Shown: positions 49,735 to 58,997 of the stretch, piece after piece | Layout: every line of letters starts with the position of its first letter | Numbering within the stretch: the first letter of the stretch is position 1 | NCBI RefSeq assembly: GCF_010179735.1 | Contig: NZ_JAAEEH010000011.1 | Coordinates: 17,462 to 81,461 of the forward strand | Direction: 5' to 3' | DNA: 64,000 nucleotides | DNA from: Anaerotalea alkaliphila | Lineage (GTDB): Bacteria; Bacillota; Clostridia; Lachnospirales; Vallitaleaceae | Position numbers and translations under genes: made by a program | Notes under the pieces: model-generated | What the model saw: only the letters and a program-made list of their open reading frames with translations | The model's database searches: none | What the model was told of the DNA's origin: nothing

Positions 49735-51087
49735 ATGACAAAGACATCTGCAGAGGCCCGCTCCCCGGAGCGCTGCCTGTCCCACTACGAAAGCCTGCCG
49801 ACCTTCTCCAGGGTCCAGTCCCTGGAAGCCATGAAAGCCCTGCTGGAACTCCTGGGAAACCCCCAGGACCGGCTCCGGATCCTTCATGTGGCCGGCAGCA
49901 ACGGCAAGGGCTCCACCTGTGCCCTGCTGGAAGGCATCCTGCAGGAGGGGGGATACGCCACCGGTTTCTACCATTCCCCCGCCATTCCTGATTTCCTGGC
50001 CGGCATCCGGATCGGATGCGAACCCATGGACCTGGAAGGCTTCTGCGCCGCCTACCCCCGGGTCATGGAGGCTTGCGACATCCTGTCCCGCCGGGGCCTT
50101 CCCAGTCCCTCCCGGTTCGAGGCCTTCACGGCCCTTGCCTACCTGGTCTTCCTGGAGGCCGGCGTGGATTTCGCCATCATGGAGGTGGGCCTGGGGGGCA
50201 CCCTGGACGCCACCAACGTGATGGGGAAGAGCCTCCTCTCCCTGATCACCGCCATCAGCCTGGACCACACGGACATCCTGGGGAACACCTTGGAAGCCGT
50301 CGCCTCCCAGAAGGCCGGAATCCTGAAAAAGGGCTGTCCGGTGCTTCTGGGGGAAAATCCCTCCGAAGTCGTCCGGACGGTCCTTGCCAGGGCCCAGGCT
50401 TTGGGCTCCCCCCTCCACGACAGCGTGCCCTCCTCCGACCTGGAGGTGGTGGACGCCTCCATCCACGGAACGACCCTGGTCTGCCGGCACCCCTGGTATG
50501 CGGGGGCCGTCTTCACCACCCCGCTGGTGGGCGTACACCAGCGGGCGAACATCGGCAACGCCCTGGGAGCCGCCCATCTCCTCCAGGAGATGGGTGCGGC
50601 CCGGTTGCCCTTGGAAGTGGTCCAAAAGGCCCTTTCCACCACCGTCTGGCCCGGCAGGGGGGAGTGGATCCGGAGCAGGGGAAGGAACTTCCTTCTGGAC
50701 GGGGCACACAACCCCCAGGGGATGGCCGCCTTCCAGGAGATGCTCCTCCTGCCGGGGGTCCCCAAGGAGAAGATCCTTGTCCTTGGAATCCTCCAGGACA
50801 AGGACCTCTCCCGGATGCTTCTGGGACTGGAGCGGTTTTTCGACACTGTGGTCCTGACCACTCCCGAAAGCCCCCGGGCCGCCGCCCCCGGGCACCTGAA
50901 GACCCTGTGCGCAGGCCGCTTCCCCCGGATCCATGTGGAGGAGGACCCGGCACGGGCCCTGGAACTGGCCGCAGGCCTTGTCTCCGAACAGGGGCTTGTC
51001 TGCCTGGCCGGATCCCTGTACCTGGTGTTTCCCTGCAGGGAAATGCTCCTGGCAAAAACGGAAGGAGAACACGATGCGCATCTTTGA
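49735..51087 (+). CDS. folC: Folylpolyglutamate synthase / dihydrofolate synthase
   Basis: Mur-ligase-fold enzyme that adds glutamates to folates; 450 residues. P-loop VAGSNGKGSTCALL, the FYHSPAIPDF and FEAFTALAYLVF segments, EVGLGGTLDATN, SLDHTDILGNT with the carbamylated-Lys loop region SQKAGILKKG, and LDGAHNPQGM are present. AGGAGG precedes the ATG by five bases. The 3' end overlaps the YesL-like gene by 14 bases. Confidence 0.96.
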   Translation: MTKTSAEARSPERCLSHYESLPTFSRVQSLEAMKALLELLGNPQDRLRILHVAGSNGKGSTCALLEGILQEGGYATGFYHSPAIPDFLAGIRIGCEPMDLEGFCAAYPRVMEACDILSRRGLPSPSRFEAFTALAYLVFLEAGVDFAIMEVGLGGTLDATNVMGKSLLSLITAISLDHTDILGNTLEAVASQKAGILKKGCPVLLGENPSEVVRTVLARAQALGSPLHDSVPSSDLEVVDASIHGTTLVCRHPWYAGAVFTTPLVGVHQRANIGNALGAAHLLQEMGAARLPLEVVQKALSTTVWPGRGEWIRSRGRNFLLDGAHNPQGMAAFQEMLLLPGVPKEKILVLGILQDKDLSRMLLGLERFFDTVVLTTPESPRAAAPGHLKTLCAGRFPRIHVEEDPARALELAAGLVSEQGLVCLAGSLYLVFPCREMLLAKTEGEHDAHL

Positions 51088-51697
51088 TCTGGACGGTCCC
51101 GTCCAACGTTACGGCTCCATGCTTTTCGACCTTTTGGTCCTGAACCTCCTGGCCCTGTTCCTCAGCTTCGGGACGGCCGGCCTGCTCCTGGGCATCTCCA
51201 GCATGTCCCTCTATCATGCGGTCCACCAGGCGGTCATCACCGGAGACGGCTACGCCTTCAAGAGCTTCTTCCATCTCTTCCGGAAGAGGTTCCTTACGGG
51301 CACCCTGCTGCACCTGCTGCTCTCGGCGGTCTTCCTCGTCACCGCCTTCAATCTCCGGATGCTTCTGACCGGCGTCCTGCCCTGGAGCTTCCTGGCCCCC
51401 TTCTACATCTTCGTGCTGCTGGAGGTCCTTTTCCTGCACACCTGGCTGGTGCCCCTGGCGGCGCATACGGAATTGGGCTGGAAGGACCTGCTCAAGTTCT
51501 CCTTCGCCCTCTCCCACAAGCACCTCCCCACCACTCTGGTGGCGGCCGGCCTAAACCTGGTCCTGCTCCTTCTGGTCCTGGGGATGTTCCTGGGGGTCCA
51601 GCAGCTGGGGATCCTGTTCCTGTTCCTGCCCGCCTTCGTGGCGCTGGCCAACAGCCATCTGATCACCGTCCGGATCCTGGGCAAGTACAACCTATAG
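51074..51697 (+). CDS. YesL-like (DUF624) membrane protein
   Basis: 207 residues with five to six membrane segments and the DUF624 pattern: short N-terminal stretch with SMLFDLLVLNLLALFLSF, then GLLLGISSMSLYHAVHQAV. GGAG lies eight bases before the ATG. Translationally coupled to folC and convergent with the pyrophosphatase gene, sharing the last six bases (the two TAG stops lie side by side on opposite strands). Function unknown; YesL proteins are often near sugar uptake genes, which is not the case here. Confidence 0.82.
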   Translation: MRIFDLDGPVQRYGSMLFDLLVLNLLALFLSFGTAGLLLGISSMSLYHAVHQAVITGDGYAFKSFFHLFRKRFLTGTLLHLLLSAVFLVTAFNLRMLLTGVLPWSFLAPFYIFVLLEVLFLHTWLVPLAAHTELGWKDLLKFSFALSHKHLPTTLVAAGLNLVLLLLVLGMFLGVQQLGILFLFLPAFVALANSHLITVRILGKYNL

Positions 51698-53329
51698 CTT
51701 GGCGGCGTTCATCAGCTGGGGCACCACCTGCTTCTTCCTGGAGAACACATCGTACAGGAAGATGCTCTTCTCTTTGGGCTTCATCCTGAACGCGTTTTCC
51801 GCGATCCAGGCGCTGTCTCCGGCCACGATCAGTTCCGTGCCCCCCACCACCACGTCCGTCACCATGAACACCCACAGGTTCAGGCCGTCCTGGCGGCAGA
51901 AGTCCTCCATGTAGGCCAGGACCCCCGGGTACACCTTGTAGAAGCCGTCGAAGTCCCCGGTGTTGATCTGGGAGACCCGGACCCTGTAGGGGCCGAACAT
52001 GAACTGCTTCATGTCGTAGTGGAGCAGCTCCTCGGGGCTCTTCTCCTCCAGGGAGGACCCTTCGGTGATCATGTGCATGCCGTAATACCGGGTGTCCACA
52101 CCGGCGATGGGGGCCAGCTTTTCCGCCGTGGCCTTGTCCAAAGGGGTGCAGGTGGGGGACTTGAAGAGGAGGGTGTCCGAGATGATGGCGCTCAGCAGCA
52201 GGCCTGCGATCTGCCGGGGAATTTCCACCCCCTGCTCCTCGTACATCCTGGCCACCAGGGTGCAGGTGCAGCCCACCGGTTCCACCCGGAAGTAGAGGGG
52301 CGCCATGGTCATCACGTCCGCCACCCGGTGGTGGTCGATGATCTCCAGGATGTGCAGGTCGTCGATCCCCTGGATGGACTGGCCCCGCTCGTTGTGGTCC
52401 ACCAGGATGGCCTTCTTCCGGTTCACATCCACCAGGTTGCTCTTGGACAGCATGCCCTGGATGTATCCCCACTCGTCCACCACGGGAAAATGGTGGTGCT
52501 TGGAGGTCACGATGTTTTCCTGCACGTCCTCCAGGGTCTCGTAGGTCACGAAATATTCCAGCCCGTCCTTTTTCACCATGGTGGAAACAGGAATGGTCTG
52601 GGATATTTTTTTTACCAATTCGTAGACCTTCAGTTCCGAGGAGAGGAGCACGTGCCGGTGGTCCTGCCAGGTCAGCAGGTCTTCCGGATCCCTCACGTTC
52701 CCGACGATGAAATAGCCGGCCTGGAGGATGGTGTCCTTGGTCTCGAACAGGTGGGCCAGCTCCTGGGCGTCGCAGAGGACAAGGTCCTCCTTCTCCAGGA
52801 CCTTGTCCGGATACACGTCGCTGCTCAGGTAGACCCGCCCAGAGACATACTCCTCCTTGATGGTCCCCGATACCAGCTTCAGGTCCAGCTCCTGGATCAG
52901 ATTCACGAAGGGGGTCTTGCTGTCCTTGAGGAAATTGCTGCTGCACTGTCCCAGGTAGGTGGGCATGATGTCGGAGATGGAAACCAGACCGATCAGCCTT
53001 TCATCCTGGTCCACCACCGGGATGGACCGGCCCGTCTCCCCCGTGATGGCCTCCAGCACCTTGCGGATGGAGTCCATCTCCTTGACCACCTTGGCGGGGG
53101 TCAGGTTGATGTCGGTCACCTGCAGCTTCAGGTGCTCCACCACCGGTGGAGGCTCCACGCCGAAATGCTTGAGGATATAGGCGGTTTCCTTGTTCACCTC
53201 TTTCAGGGCGATGGGCATATGGTGCCGCTGGGGGTCCAGCTGGTTCTTCAGATGGGCGTAGCTGATGGCCGCGCAGATGGAATCCGAGTCCGGATTCTGA
53301 TGGCCGAAGACATAGACGGTTTCTTTCAT
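51692..53329 (-). CDS. ppaC: Family II manganese-dependent inorganic pyrophosphatase with CBS and DRTGG domains
   Basis: Hydrolyses pyrophosphate; the regulatory insert makes it nucleotide-controlled. The 545-residue chain has the DHH catalytic motifs VFGHQNPDSDSICAA and ILVDHNERGQ, EIIDHHRV, a CBS pair (about 75-130 and 245-300), a DRTGG domain between them (about 135-240), and the C-terminal DHHA2 domain (FGPYRVRVSQINTGDF, SRKK with substrate-binding Arg/Lys). CBS-PPases of this type are inhibited by AMP/ADP and activated by ATP or diadenosine polyphosphates in studied members. Its ATG overlaps the stop of the pseudo-kinase gene as ATGA. Confidence 0.96.
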   Translation of the reverse strand: MKETVYVFGHQNPDSDSICAAISYAHLKNQLDPQRHHMPIALKEVNKETAYILKHFGVEPPPVVEHLKLQVTDINLTPAKVVKEMDSIRKVLEAITGETGRSIPVVDQDERLIGLVSISDIMPTYLGQCSSNFLKDSKTPFVNLIQELDLKLVSGTIKEEYVSGRVYLSSDVYPDKVLEKEDLVLCDAQELAHLFETKDTILQAGYFIVGNVRDPEDLLTWQDHRHVLLSSELKVYELVKKISQTIPVSTMVKKDGLEYFVTYETLEDVQENIVTSKHHHFPVVDEWGYIQGMLSKSNLVDVNRKKAILVDHNERGQSIQGIDDLHILEIIDHHRVADVMTMAPLYFRVEPVGCTCTLVARMYEEQGVEIPRQIAGLLLSAIISDTLLFKSPTCTPLDKATAEKLAPIAGVDTRYYGMHMITEGSSLEEKSPEELLHYDMKQFMFGPYRVRVSQINTGDFDGFYKVYPGVLAYMEDFCRQDGLNLWVFMVTDVVVGGTELIVAGDSAWIAENAFRMKPKEKSIFLYDVFSRKKQVVPQLMNAAKL

Positions 53330-56229
53330 ATGTTCTCCTTCTGTTTTTTATACGGCAGGTAAACGGCGATGGTGGTCCCCTCTCCCGGGGTGGAGCAGAC
53401 ATCTAGTGCGCCTCCATGGGCCTGGACGATGCCTTTGACCGTCGCAAGCCCCAAGCCGGTCCGGCTTTGGTGCCCGTTTTGCAGGTACAGGGGTTCGAAA
53501 ACGTCCCGCAGCTGGCTCTGGGTCATGCCCACCCCCGTGTCCCGCACGCTGGCGCAGATGTAGCCGTCCGCAAGGGGCTTTAGTTCCAGCCGCTGCAGCC
53601 CACCAAGGTCCATCTCCGCCCTTCCGGTGTAGAAGGTCAGGGTTCCTCCGGAGGGCATGGCTTCCAGTGCGTTCCTCCCCAGGCTGGTGAATACGTTGAC
53701 CATCTGCTTCCGGTCCACGCTGGTGAACAGGTCGTCCTCCCAGAAGACCTGGAGGACCTTGTGCTTCGGCCCCTTCCCTTCCTGGAGCGCCTCCACCGCC
53801 TTGTTCACGCAGACGTTCAGGTCCACCAGCTCCCGCACCATGGGGCTGCTGCCGGAATAGTCCAGCAGGCCCTGGGTCAGGCTTTCCCCCTGCCGTATGG
53901 TGTTCAGGATCTGCCCGCACCAGTAGCTGTGCTTGTCGTCCTTGGGGTACTTCTTCTGCACCATCAGGGTGTAGGTCTCGATGGTCTCCAGCATCTGGTT
54001 GAAGTCCCGGCCGATGCCGCCGGCAAGCCTTTCCACACTGTCCATCTTTTCCTTGTTGATCAGGATGTTCTCCTTCTCCTTGATGATGGAGATGTCCTGG
54101 AGCATGCCCACAACCTTCAGGCACATGCCCTCAGGGTCGTGGCTGATGGCCTTCAGGGTCATACGGAACCACAGGCTCCTGTCCAGGGCCCCGTTGTAGA
54201 TTTCCATCTCCGTATGGACCACATCCACCAGTCCCATGCGGATCTGTGCAAGGAGGTCGGCGGTGTTGGACCGTTCCCTCGAGGGTATCATTTCCAGCAG
54301 CTGGGTCATGGTGTATCCCATGGCTCCCTTGTAGACATCCGATTCCACCGCAAGGCCGATCAGCTGGTAGAAGAACGGGCTGGCGTCGATGGCGTCTTCC
54401 TGGGGATACCATTCGAAGAAGGCCAGGCTGGCCGCCTCCTCCCCCTTTTCCTTCTGTGCGTACTGCTGGAGGGCGTATTCCTGCTCCCTGTTCTGCTCCT
54501 CATACCGCCTTTTCCGCTCGGTGATCAGATACAGCCAGGTGGTTCCCAGGATCAGCAGCAGGAGCAGCAGGATTCCGCCCCAGGACAGGATCCGCACGTT
54601 CCTTTCCCGGTTCCGGTCCCTGCGGATCTCCATCTCGTCGTACCGGTCCAGGATGGGGGCGATGTCGTGGGTGGCGATGGCCTTGTCCAGGATGCCTGCC
54701 AGGATGGCGTGCCGGGGGGACACCTGGAACTGCTGGTAGAAAAAGTTCAGGATTTCCCCCCGGGTCTGGAGGCCTTTGCCGCTCCTTTCCTCCAGCAGCG
54801 CCTCCCCCTGGTAGCTGTTCACCAGGCCGTACCGTTCCCGGTTCCCCGTTTCCTTCAGCGATTCCACCATGGCTTTGGCATCCGCCACCGGAACCAGGGA
54901 GATGTAGGGATAGTAGGTTTCCATGAACACCTGGATGGGCGTCCCTTCCACCACCAGGATCTCCTGCTCCTCCAGTTCGTGGACGGAACCGATGCGCTGG
55001 CTTTCCTCCCTGCCGATGACCAGCACGTTGAAATACAGGTAGGGGGCGGTGAACCGCGCCTCCCCTTCCTTCCGGATGGGGGCCGCTACAGCGGACAGGA
55101 GGTGGATGGCCCCGCTTTCCAACCGCTGGGTCACCGAATGCCAGTCCCCCATGCCGTAGAGGGGATCCGGCAGGAACCGGACCCCCAGGGATTTCCCCAG
55201 CATGTCCAGGTACTCCCCGACGATGCCCCCATACCGGTTCCCCTCCAGGATGTTGTAGGGTTCCGACTCCTTGGAGAAGCTCACATAGAGGGTCTTGTTC
55301 CTTTCCAGCCAGGCCCGTTCCGCATCTGTCAGACCGCTGTGGAGCAGGTACAGGTTGAAGCCGCTTTCGGCCTCTTCCTGGAGTCTGTGCAGGGTGCCTT
55401 CCCGCTCCAATTGGTGGAAGGCCTTGTACAGGATCCCCCCCAGGAGGAAGGTCTGGGGATTGACTCCGATCCGAGCCATCTCCACCTTCAGACTGGGGAT
55501 CTCAAAGGCCAGCCGCAGGTTTTCGCCGGTTTCCCGCCACCGTTCCCCTGTGACCACAGCGAACACCTCCCCTTGCCGGAGCGCCTGGAACAGGGTCCCG
55601 GAATCCCCGTAGGTCCGGATTCCGGTTTTTCCCAGGTCGTAGGACCGCAGGTGGTTTTCCAGCGCTCCCTCCCCTTCCAGGATCCCCACCGTCCGGCCCT
55701 GGAAGTCGTAGAGACTCTCCACCCGGCTCTGGCCCGTTCCCACATAGCAGTAGTAGGGGTGGCTGAAACGGGTAGGGAGCAGCTGGAGTCCGGCCTCTAT
55801 GGCAACGGCCCCGTCCACCCCCAGGTACAGGTCCAGCTCCTTCTTCCGCAGGGCTTCCTGGAAGTCCTGCGGGTTTGCGAAGGGCACCACCCTGAACCGG
55901 ATGCCCAGTTCCTCCTCCAGCTTTTCCAGAAGCCCGTAGGCCAGTCCCCGGGCACCCTCCAGCCCATCCAGCAGGAAGCTGGCGCCTTGGGGCATCTCCT
56001 CCAGAAAGCTCTCGCTGTCCAGGCGGACCTCCAGCCCCAGGGTGAATTCCCTTCCCTTGTAGCCGGCAAGCCACTCCTTCTCCTGATCGGTGTAGGCCGG
56101 CCTTTCCTCCGGATCCTGTCCGCCTCCCCCGGTCCTACCATTGTCCTCCCAGAAGAGCAGCAACAGGAAAAGCGCGGTGACGGCGATGAAGACGCCGCTG
56201 ATGATGATGATGGTCTGCCTCTTTCCCAT
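53326..56229 (-). CDS. Ligand-binding histidine-kinase-like protein with degenerate H-box (pseudo-kinase)
   Basis: Membrane sensor of 967 residues. N-terminal membrane segment (7-26), two periplasmic-binding-protein-type (SBP_bac_3/PBPb) domains in tandem outside the cell (about 60-295 and 310-540), a second membrane segment (548-568), a PAS-like region (about 598-715) and a kinase-like C-terminus. The H-box reads LAGGIGRDFNQML where active relatives have GIAHDFNN: the phospho-accepting His is Arg741 (CGG at 54009-54007). The ATPase motifs remain (N-box GRNALEAM, DTGVGM, RTGLGLATVKG). It follows a normal histidine kinase gene by two bases and is ATGA-coupled to the pyrophosphatase. Phosphotransfer is improbable unless another His is used; an allosteric partner of the neighbouring kinase is more likely. 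Confidence 0.9.
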   Translation of the reverse strand: MGKRQTIIIISGVFIAVTALFLLLLFWEDNGRTGGGGQDPEERPAYTDQEKEWLAGYKGREFTLGLEVRLDSESFLEEMPQGASFLLDGLEGARGLAYGLLEKLEEELGIRFRVVPFANPQDFQEALRKKELDLYLGVDGAVAIEAGLQLLPTRFSHPYYCYVGTGQSRVESLYDFQGRTVGILEGEGALENHLRSYDLGKTGIRTYGDSGTLFQALRQGEVFAVVTGERWRETGENLRLAFEIPSLKVEMARIGVNPQTFLLGGILYKAFHQLEREGTLHRLQEEAESGFNLYLLHSGLTDAERAWLERNKTLYVSFSKESEPYNILEGNRYGGIVGEYLDMLGKSLGVRFLPDPLYGMGDWHSVTQRLESGAIHLLSAVAAPIRKEGEARFTAPYLYFNVLVIGREESQRIGSVHELEEQEILVVEGTPIQVFMETYYPYISLVPVADAKAMVESLKETGNRERYGLVNSYQGEALLEERSGKGLQTRGEILNFFYQQFQVSPRHAILAGILDKAIATHDIAPILDRYDEMEIRRDRNRERNVRILSWGGILLLLLLILGTTWLYLITERKRRYEEQNREQEYALQQYAQKEKGEEAASLAFFEWYPQEDAIDASPFFYQLIGLAVESDVYKGAMGYTMTQLLEMIPSRERSNTADLLAQIRMGLVDVVHTEMEIYNGALDRSLWFRMTLKAISHDPEGMCLKVVGMLQDISIIKEKENILINKEKMDSVERLAGGIGRDFNQMLETIETYTLMVQKKYPKDDKHSYWCGQILNTIRQGESLTQGLLDYSGSSPMVRELVDLNVCVNKAVEALQEGKGPKHKVLQVFWEDDLFTSVDRKQMVNVFTSLGRNALEAMPSGGTLTFYTGRAEMDLGGLQRLELKPLADGYICASVRDTGVGMTQSQLRDVFEPLYLQNGHQSRTGLGLATVKGIVQAHGGALDVCSTPGEGTTIAVYLPYKKQKENI

Positions 56230-56231
56230 GC

Positions 56232-58982
56232 TTATCCCTCTTTTCCCTTCCGCTTGGGCAACGGAAAATAGAACCGGATGGTGGTTCCCTCCCCCAGTTT
56301 GCTCTCCAGGTCCACGCTGCCTCCATGCTTGTCCATGATGCTCTGGACCACGTCCATGCCGATGCCGGTGCCGGTGCCGGTGGGCTTTGTGGTGAAGAAG
56401 AGTTCGAAGGCCCGTTTCCTGGTCTCCTCGTCCATCCCTTCCCCATTGTCCTTGATGTACACGCAGGCCTGTCCCCGTTCTTCCAGTATGCCCACCTCCA
56501 GGATGCCGCTGCTTCCCATGGCGTAGAGGGCGTTGTCCAGGGCGTTGATCCAGACCTGGGAGAGTTCATCCTCGTAGGCGTCCACCTTTCCGTGCCATTC
56601 GTAATGCTTGACGACTTCGTAATCGTTCTTCAGTTTGTTCTGGTAGAGCATGAGGATGGTCTCCAGGGATTCCTCCAGGGAAACCGGCTGCATGGAGGCG
56701 GACTGGTCGCTTCGCACATAGGACTTGAGCGCAGTGATGACCCTGGACATCCGTTCCACGGACTGGGATATCATCTGGGCATTGACCTTCATGCTGTACC
56801 AGCCTTGGGCCACCTCCAGCGCCAGTTCGGCGCTTCCCTCCTCCATCAGCCTGCGGATGGGGGGCTCCATTTCATAGATGCCCATCTTGACCATGCGCCG
56901 GGCCACCTCTCTGGAGGAGAGGTGGGGATAGACATCCAGGGCCGTCTCCAACCGGCCCCTGTGGGTCCGGAGCGTGGCCGTGGAGGGCAGGTTCTCCAAC
57001 GGGGGCCTGTCCGCCAGCATACGGACCGTCTCCAGTCCCTCCTGGGACACCTGTCCCAGCAGGCGCAGCGTCTTCTCGAAAAGGTCCTCGTTCAGGTGCA
57101 TCTGGTTGGTGGTGGTGGATTTGATGACGCCCAAGGGGGTGTTGATCTCGTGGGCGATGCCGGCGATCAGCTTGCCCAGGACCGCCATCTTCTCGTACTG
57201 GACCAGGCGCTTCTCGTTGTTCTTCTTCTCCGTCACGTCCTGGATGACCCCCACCACCACCTTGCCGCCCTCTTCCTCCCCCTGGGAGCGCAGCCTTCCC
57301 ATGGAGGAAATCTGCAGCCACTCCTTCCTGTGGGCGTTCCACATCCTGTATTCGCAGTACACGACAGGGCGTTCCCCCGCAAGATGGCTGCGGAAGGCTT
57401 CCTGCAGGGCTTCCTGCCCCTCCTTTTGGATCAGCTTCAGCACATAGGCCATGTTCACGCCTTCCAGCCTGCGGTCCAAGCCCTTGATGTCGTACCAGTT
57501 CTCGTCCCCTGTGAACAGGTCCTTCTCCACGTCATAGCGCCAGAAACCGATGCCGGAAAGCCTGGAGGAGATGTTCACCTGCTCGATCTTCTCCTTCAGC
57601 CGCATTTCCGATTCCTTCAGGGGGGTGATGTCCTGGATGTGCAGGACCACGCCGCTGATCTTCTTCTCCTCGTCATAAATGGGACTGAGCTGCTCCAGCA
57701 GATGCCTGCCGCTTGGCTGCTGCCGCTCCATGGCCACATCCGGCTGTCCCAGAAGGGCTTCCCCCATGCGGCAGTTGGGACAGGGGGCATCCAGTCCGTA
57801 GAACTTCCTGTAGCACTTCTCCCTGGGCTTGAAGTAGCGCTCCTCCATCCAGGAGACCGCCTTGGTGTTGGCCCAGAGGATGTTGTAGGCTTTGCCCAGA
57901 TGCAGGAGGCCATTGGAGGCGCTGGACAACAGGCTCTCGTAGATGCTGGTCTTTTTCGCCTCCTGGGTGATGTCCTGGAGGATCCCCACCACCTGCTTCT
58001 CCTCCAGGGACTTCTTGTAGGGGATGTCCTTGTAGGCCCTGAAGATGTAGGCCTTCCCCTTGTGGTGGAGGACGAACTGCATGTACCGTTCGTCGTAGTT
58101 CTTGTTGTGGAGCCAGCTGTAGACACGGTCCACATCCTGGGGGTCCACCCGCTCCAGCAGGTTGCGGATGGGGAATTCCTGTTCCTGGGCCCCCTCGCTT
58201 TGGATTCCCAGCATGTCCAGGATGTGCTTGGACAGGAAGATGACCTCCTTCTCCTTGTCGTAGCGCCATTCCCCGGTCCTGAGCCGGTAGTACATCTGGT
58301 CGATGTTCCTCTCCCTCCGGTGGAACCATTGGCTCATGGACTGGTTGTTGTGGATGACATAGACGTACCAGGCCACCAGCATGAGGATCCCCAGGAAGGT
58401 CAGCAGGCGCAGGTAGGTCAGGTCCCTGCGTCCCCTTTCCAGCATGCCCCCGATTTCCGCGGTATCCTTCGCCATCCGTTCCTCCAGCGCATCCCGCAAG
58501 GCCTTCTGCTGGGTCCGGTACATCCCTTCCCCTTCCCTGTACCTCTGGGTTTCCAGGAGGGCCCGGGCCCGGGCAGGATTCCCACCGGCCATCAGTTCCA
58601 CGGCCTCCACCTGGAGCTGGAGCATGTTTTCCAGCTGCAGGGCCATCAGGCCGACCTCCAGCTCCAGGCTCCTTTCCTCCATGGCCCTCTCCAGCTCCAG
58701 GACTTCCTCCAGAAGCTCCCGGAGCTGGAAGGCCGTTTCCCCATGGACCCGGCCGTACTCCTCCCGTCCGGTTCCCAGATACAGCCCCGTGAGCCCGGTC
58801 AGCTCCCCGTAAAGTCCTTCCAGCCGGCTGTTCCCTTCCAGCAGGTGCATCTTCTCCCTGCGGATCCCTTCCAGCTTTAAGCTTTTTTGGTTCTCGGCAT
58901 GCTCGTACAGGAGTATGACGCCCACCAAAAGGATTAAAGCTGATATGAAAAAAGTGAATACGGCAATCTCCTTCTTCGTCAT
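56232..58982 (-). CDS. Membrane PAS histidine kinase
   Basis: Sensor kinase of 916 residues. Membrane segments at 7-27 and 190-210 flank a helical extracytoplasmic domain (about 30-188). Three PAS domains follow (about 228-340, 350-453, 470-585); the second contains C390 and the CPNC motif (C401, C404). The H-box IAGIAHEINTPLGVI has the phospho-accepting His611, then a long helical insertion and a HATPase with WINALDNALYAM, DNGEGM and GTGTGIGMDVVQSIM. Start ATG 58982, 15 bases after the response regulator gene. Its obvious partner is the REC-PAS-GGDEF protein encoded just upstream. Confidence 0.94.
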   Translation of the reverse strand: MTKKEIAVFTFFISALILLVGVILLYEHAENQKSLKLEGIRREKMHLLEGNSRLEGLYGELTGLTGLYLGTGREEYGRVHGETAFQLRELLEEVLELERAMEERSLELEVGLMALQLENMLQLQVEAVELMAGGNPARARALLETQRYREGEGMYRTQQKALRDALEERMAKDTAEIGGMLERGRRDLTYLRLLTFLGILMLVAWYVYVIHNNQSMSQWFHRRERNIDQMYYRLRTGEWRYDKEKEVIFLSKHILDMLGIQSEGAQEQEFPIRNLLERVDPQDVDRVYSWLHNKNYDERYMQFVLHHKGKAYIFRAYKDIPYKKSLEEKQVVGILQDITQEAKKTSIYESLLSSASNGLLHLGKAYNILWANTKAVSWMEERYFKPREKCYRKFYGLDAPCPNCRMGEALLGQPDVAMERQQPSGRHLLEQLSPIYDEEKKISGVVLHIQDITPLKESEMRLKEKIEQVNISSRLSGIGFWRYDVEKDLFTGDENWYDIKGLDRRLEGVNMAYVLKLIQKEGQEALQEAFRSHLAGERPVVYCEYRMWNAHRKEWLQISSMGRLRSQGEEEGGKVVVGVIQDVTEKKNNEKRLVQYEKMAVLGKLIAGIAHEINTPLGVIKSTTTNQMHLNEDLFEKTLRLLGQVSQEGLETVRMLADRPPLENLPSTATLRTHRGRLETALDVYPHLSSREVARRMVKMGIYEMEPPIRRLMEEGSAELALEVAQGWYSMKVNAQMISQSVERMSRVITALKSYVRSDQSASMQPVSLEESLETILMLYQNKLKNDYEVVKHYEWHGKVDAYEDELSQVWINALDNALYAMGSSGILEVGILEERGQACVYIKDNGEGMDEETRKRAFELFFTTKPTGTGTGIGMDVVQSIMDKHGGSVDLESKLGEGTTIRFYFPLPKRKGKEG

Positions 58983-58997
58983 ACCAGCTTCCCCTTC

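Noticed and set aside
53761..58880. Two open frames of 836 and 851 codons on the plus strand opposite the kinase genes
   Set aside because: Same mirror effect; composition is unlike real proteins in the window and the minus-strand products contain clear PAS, PBPb and HATPase motifs.
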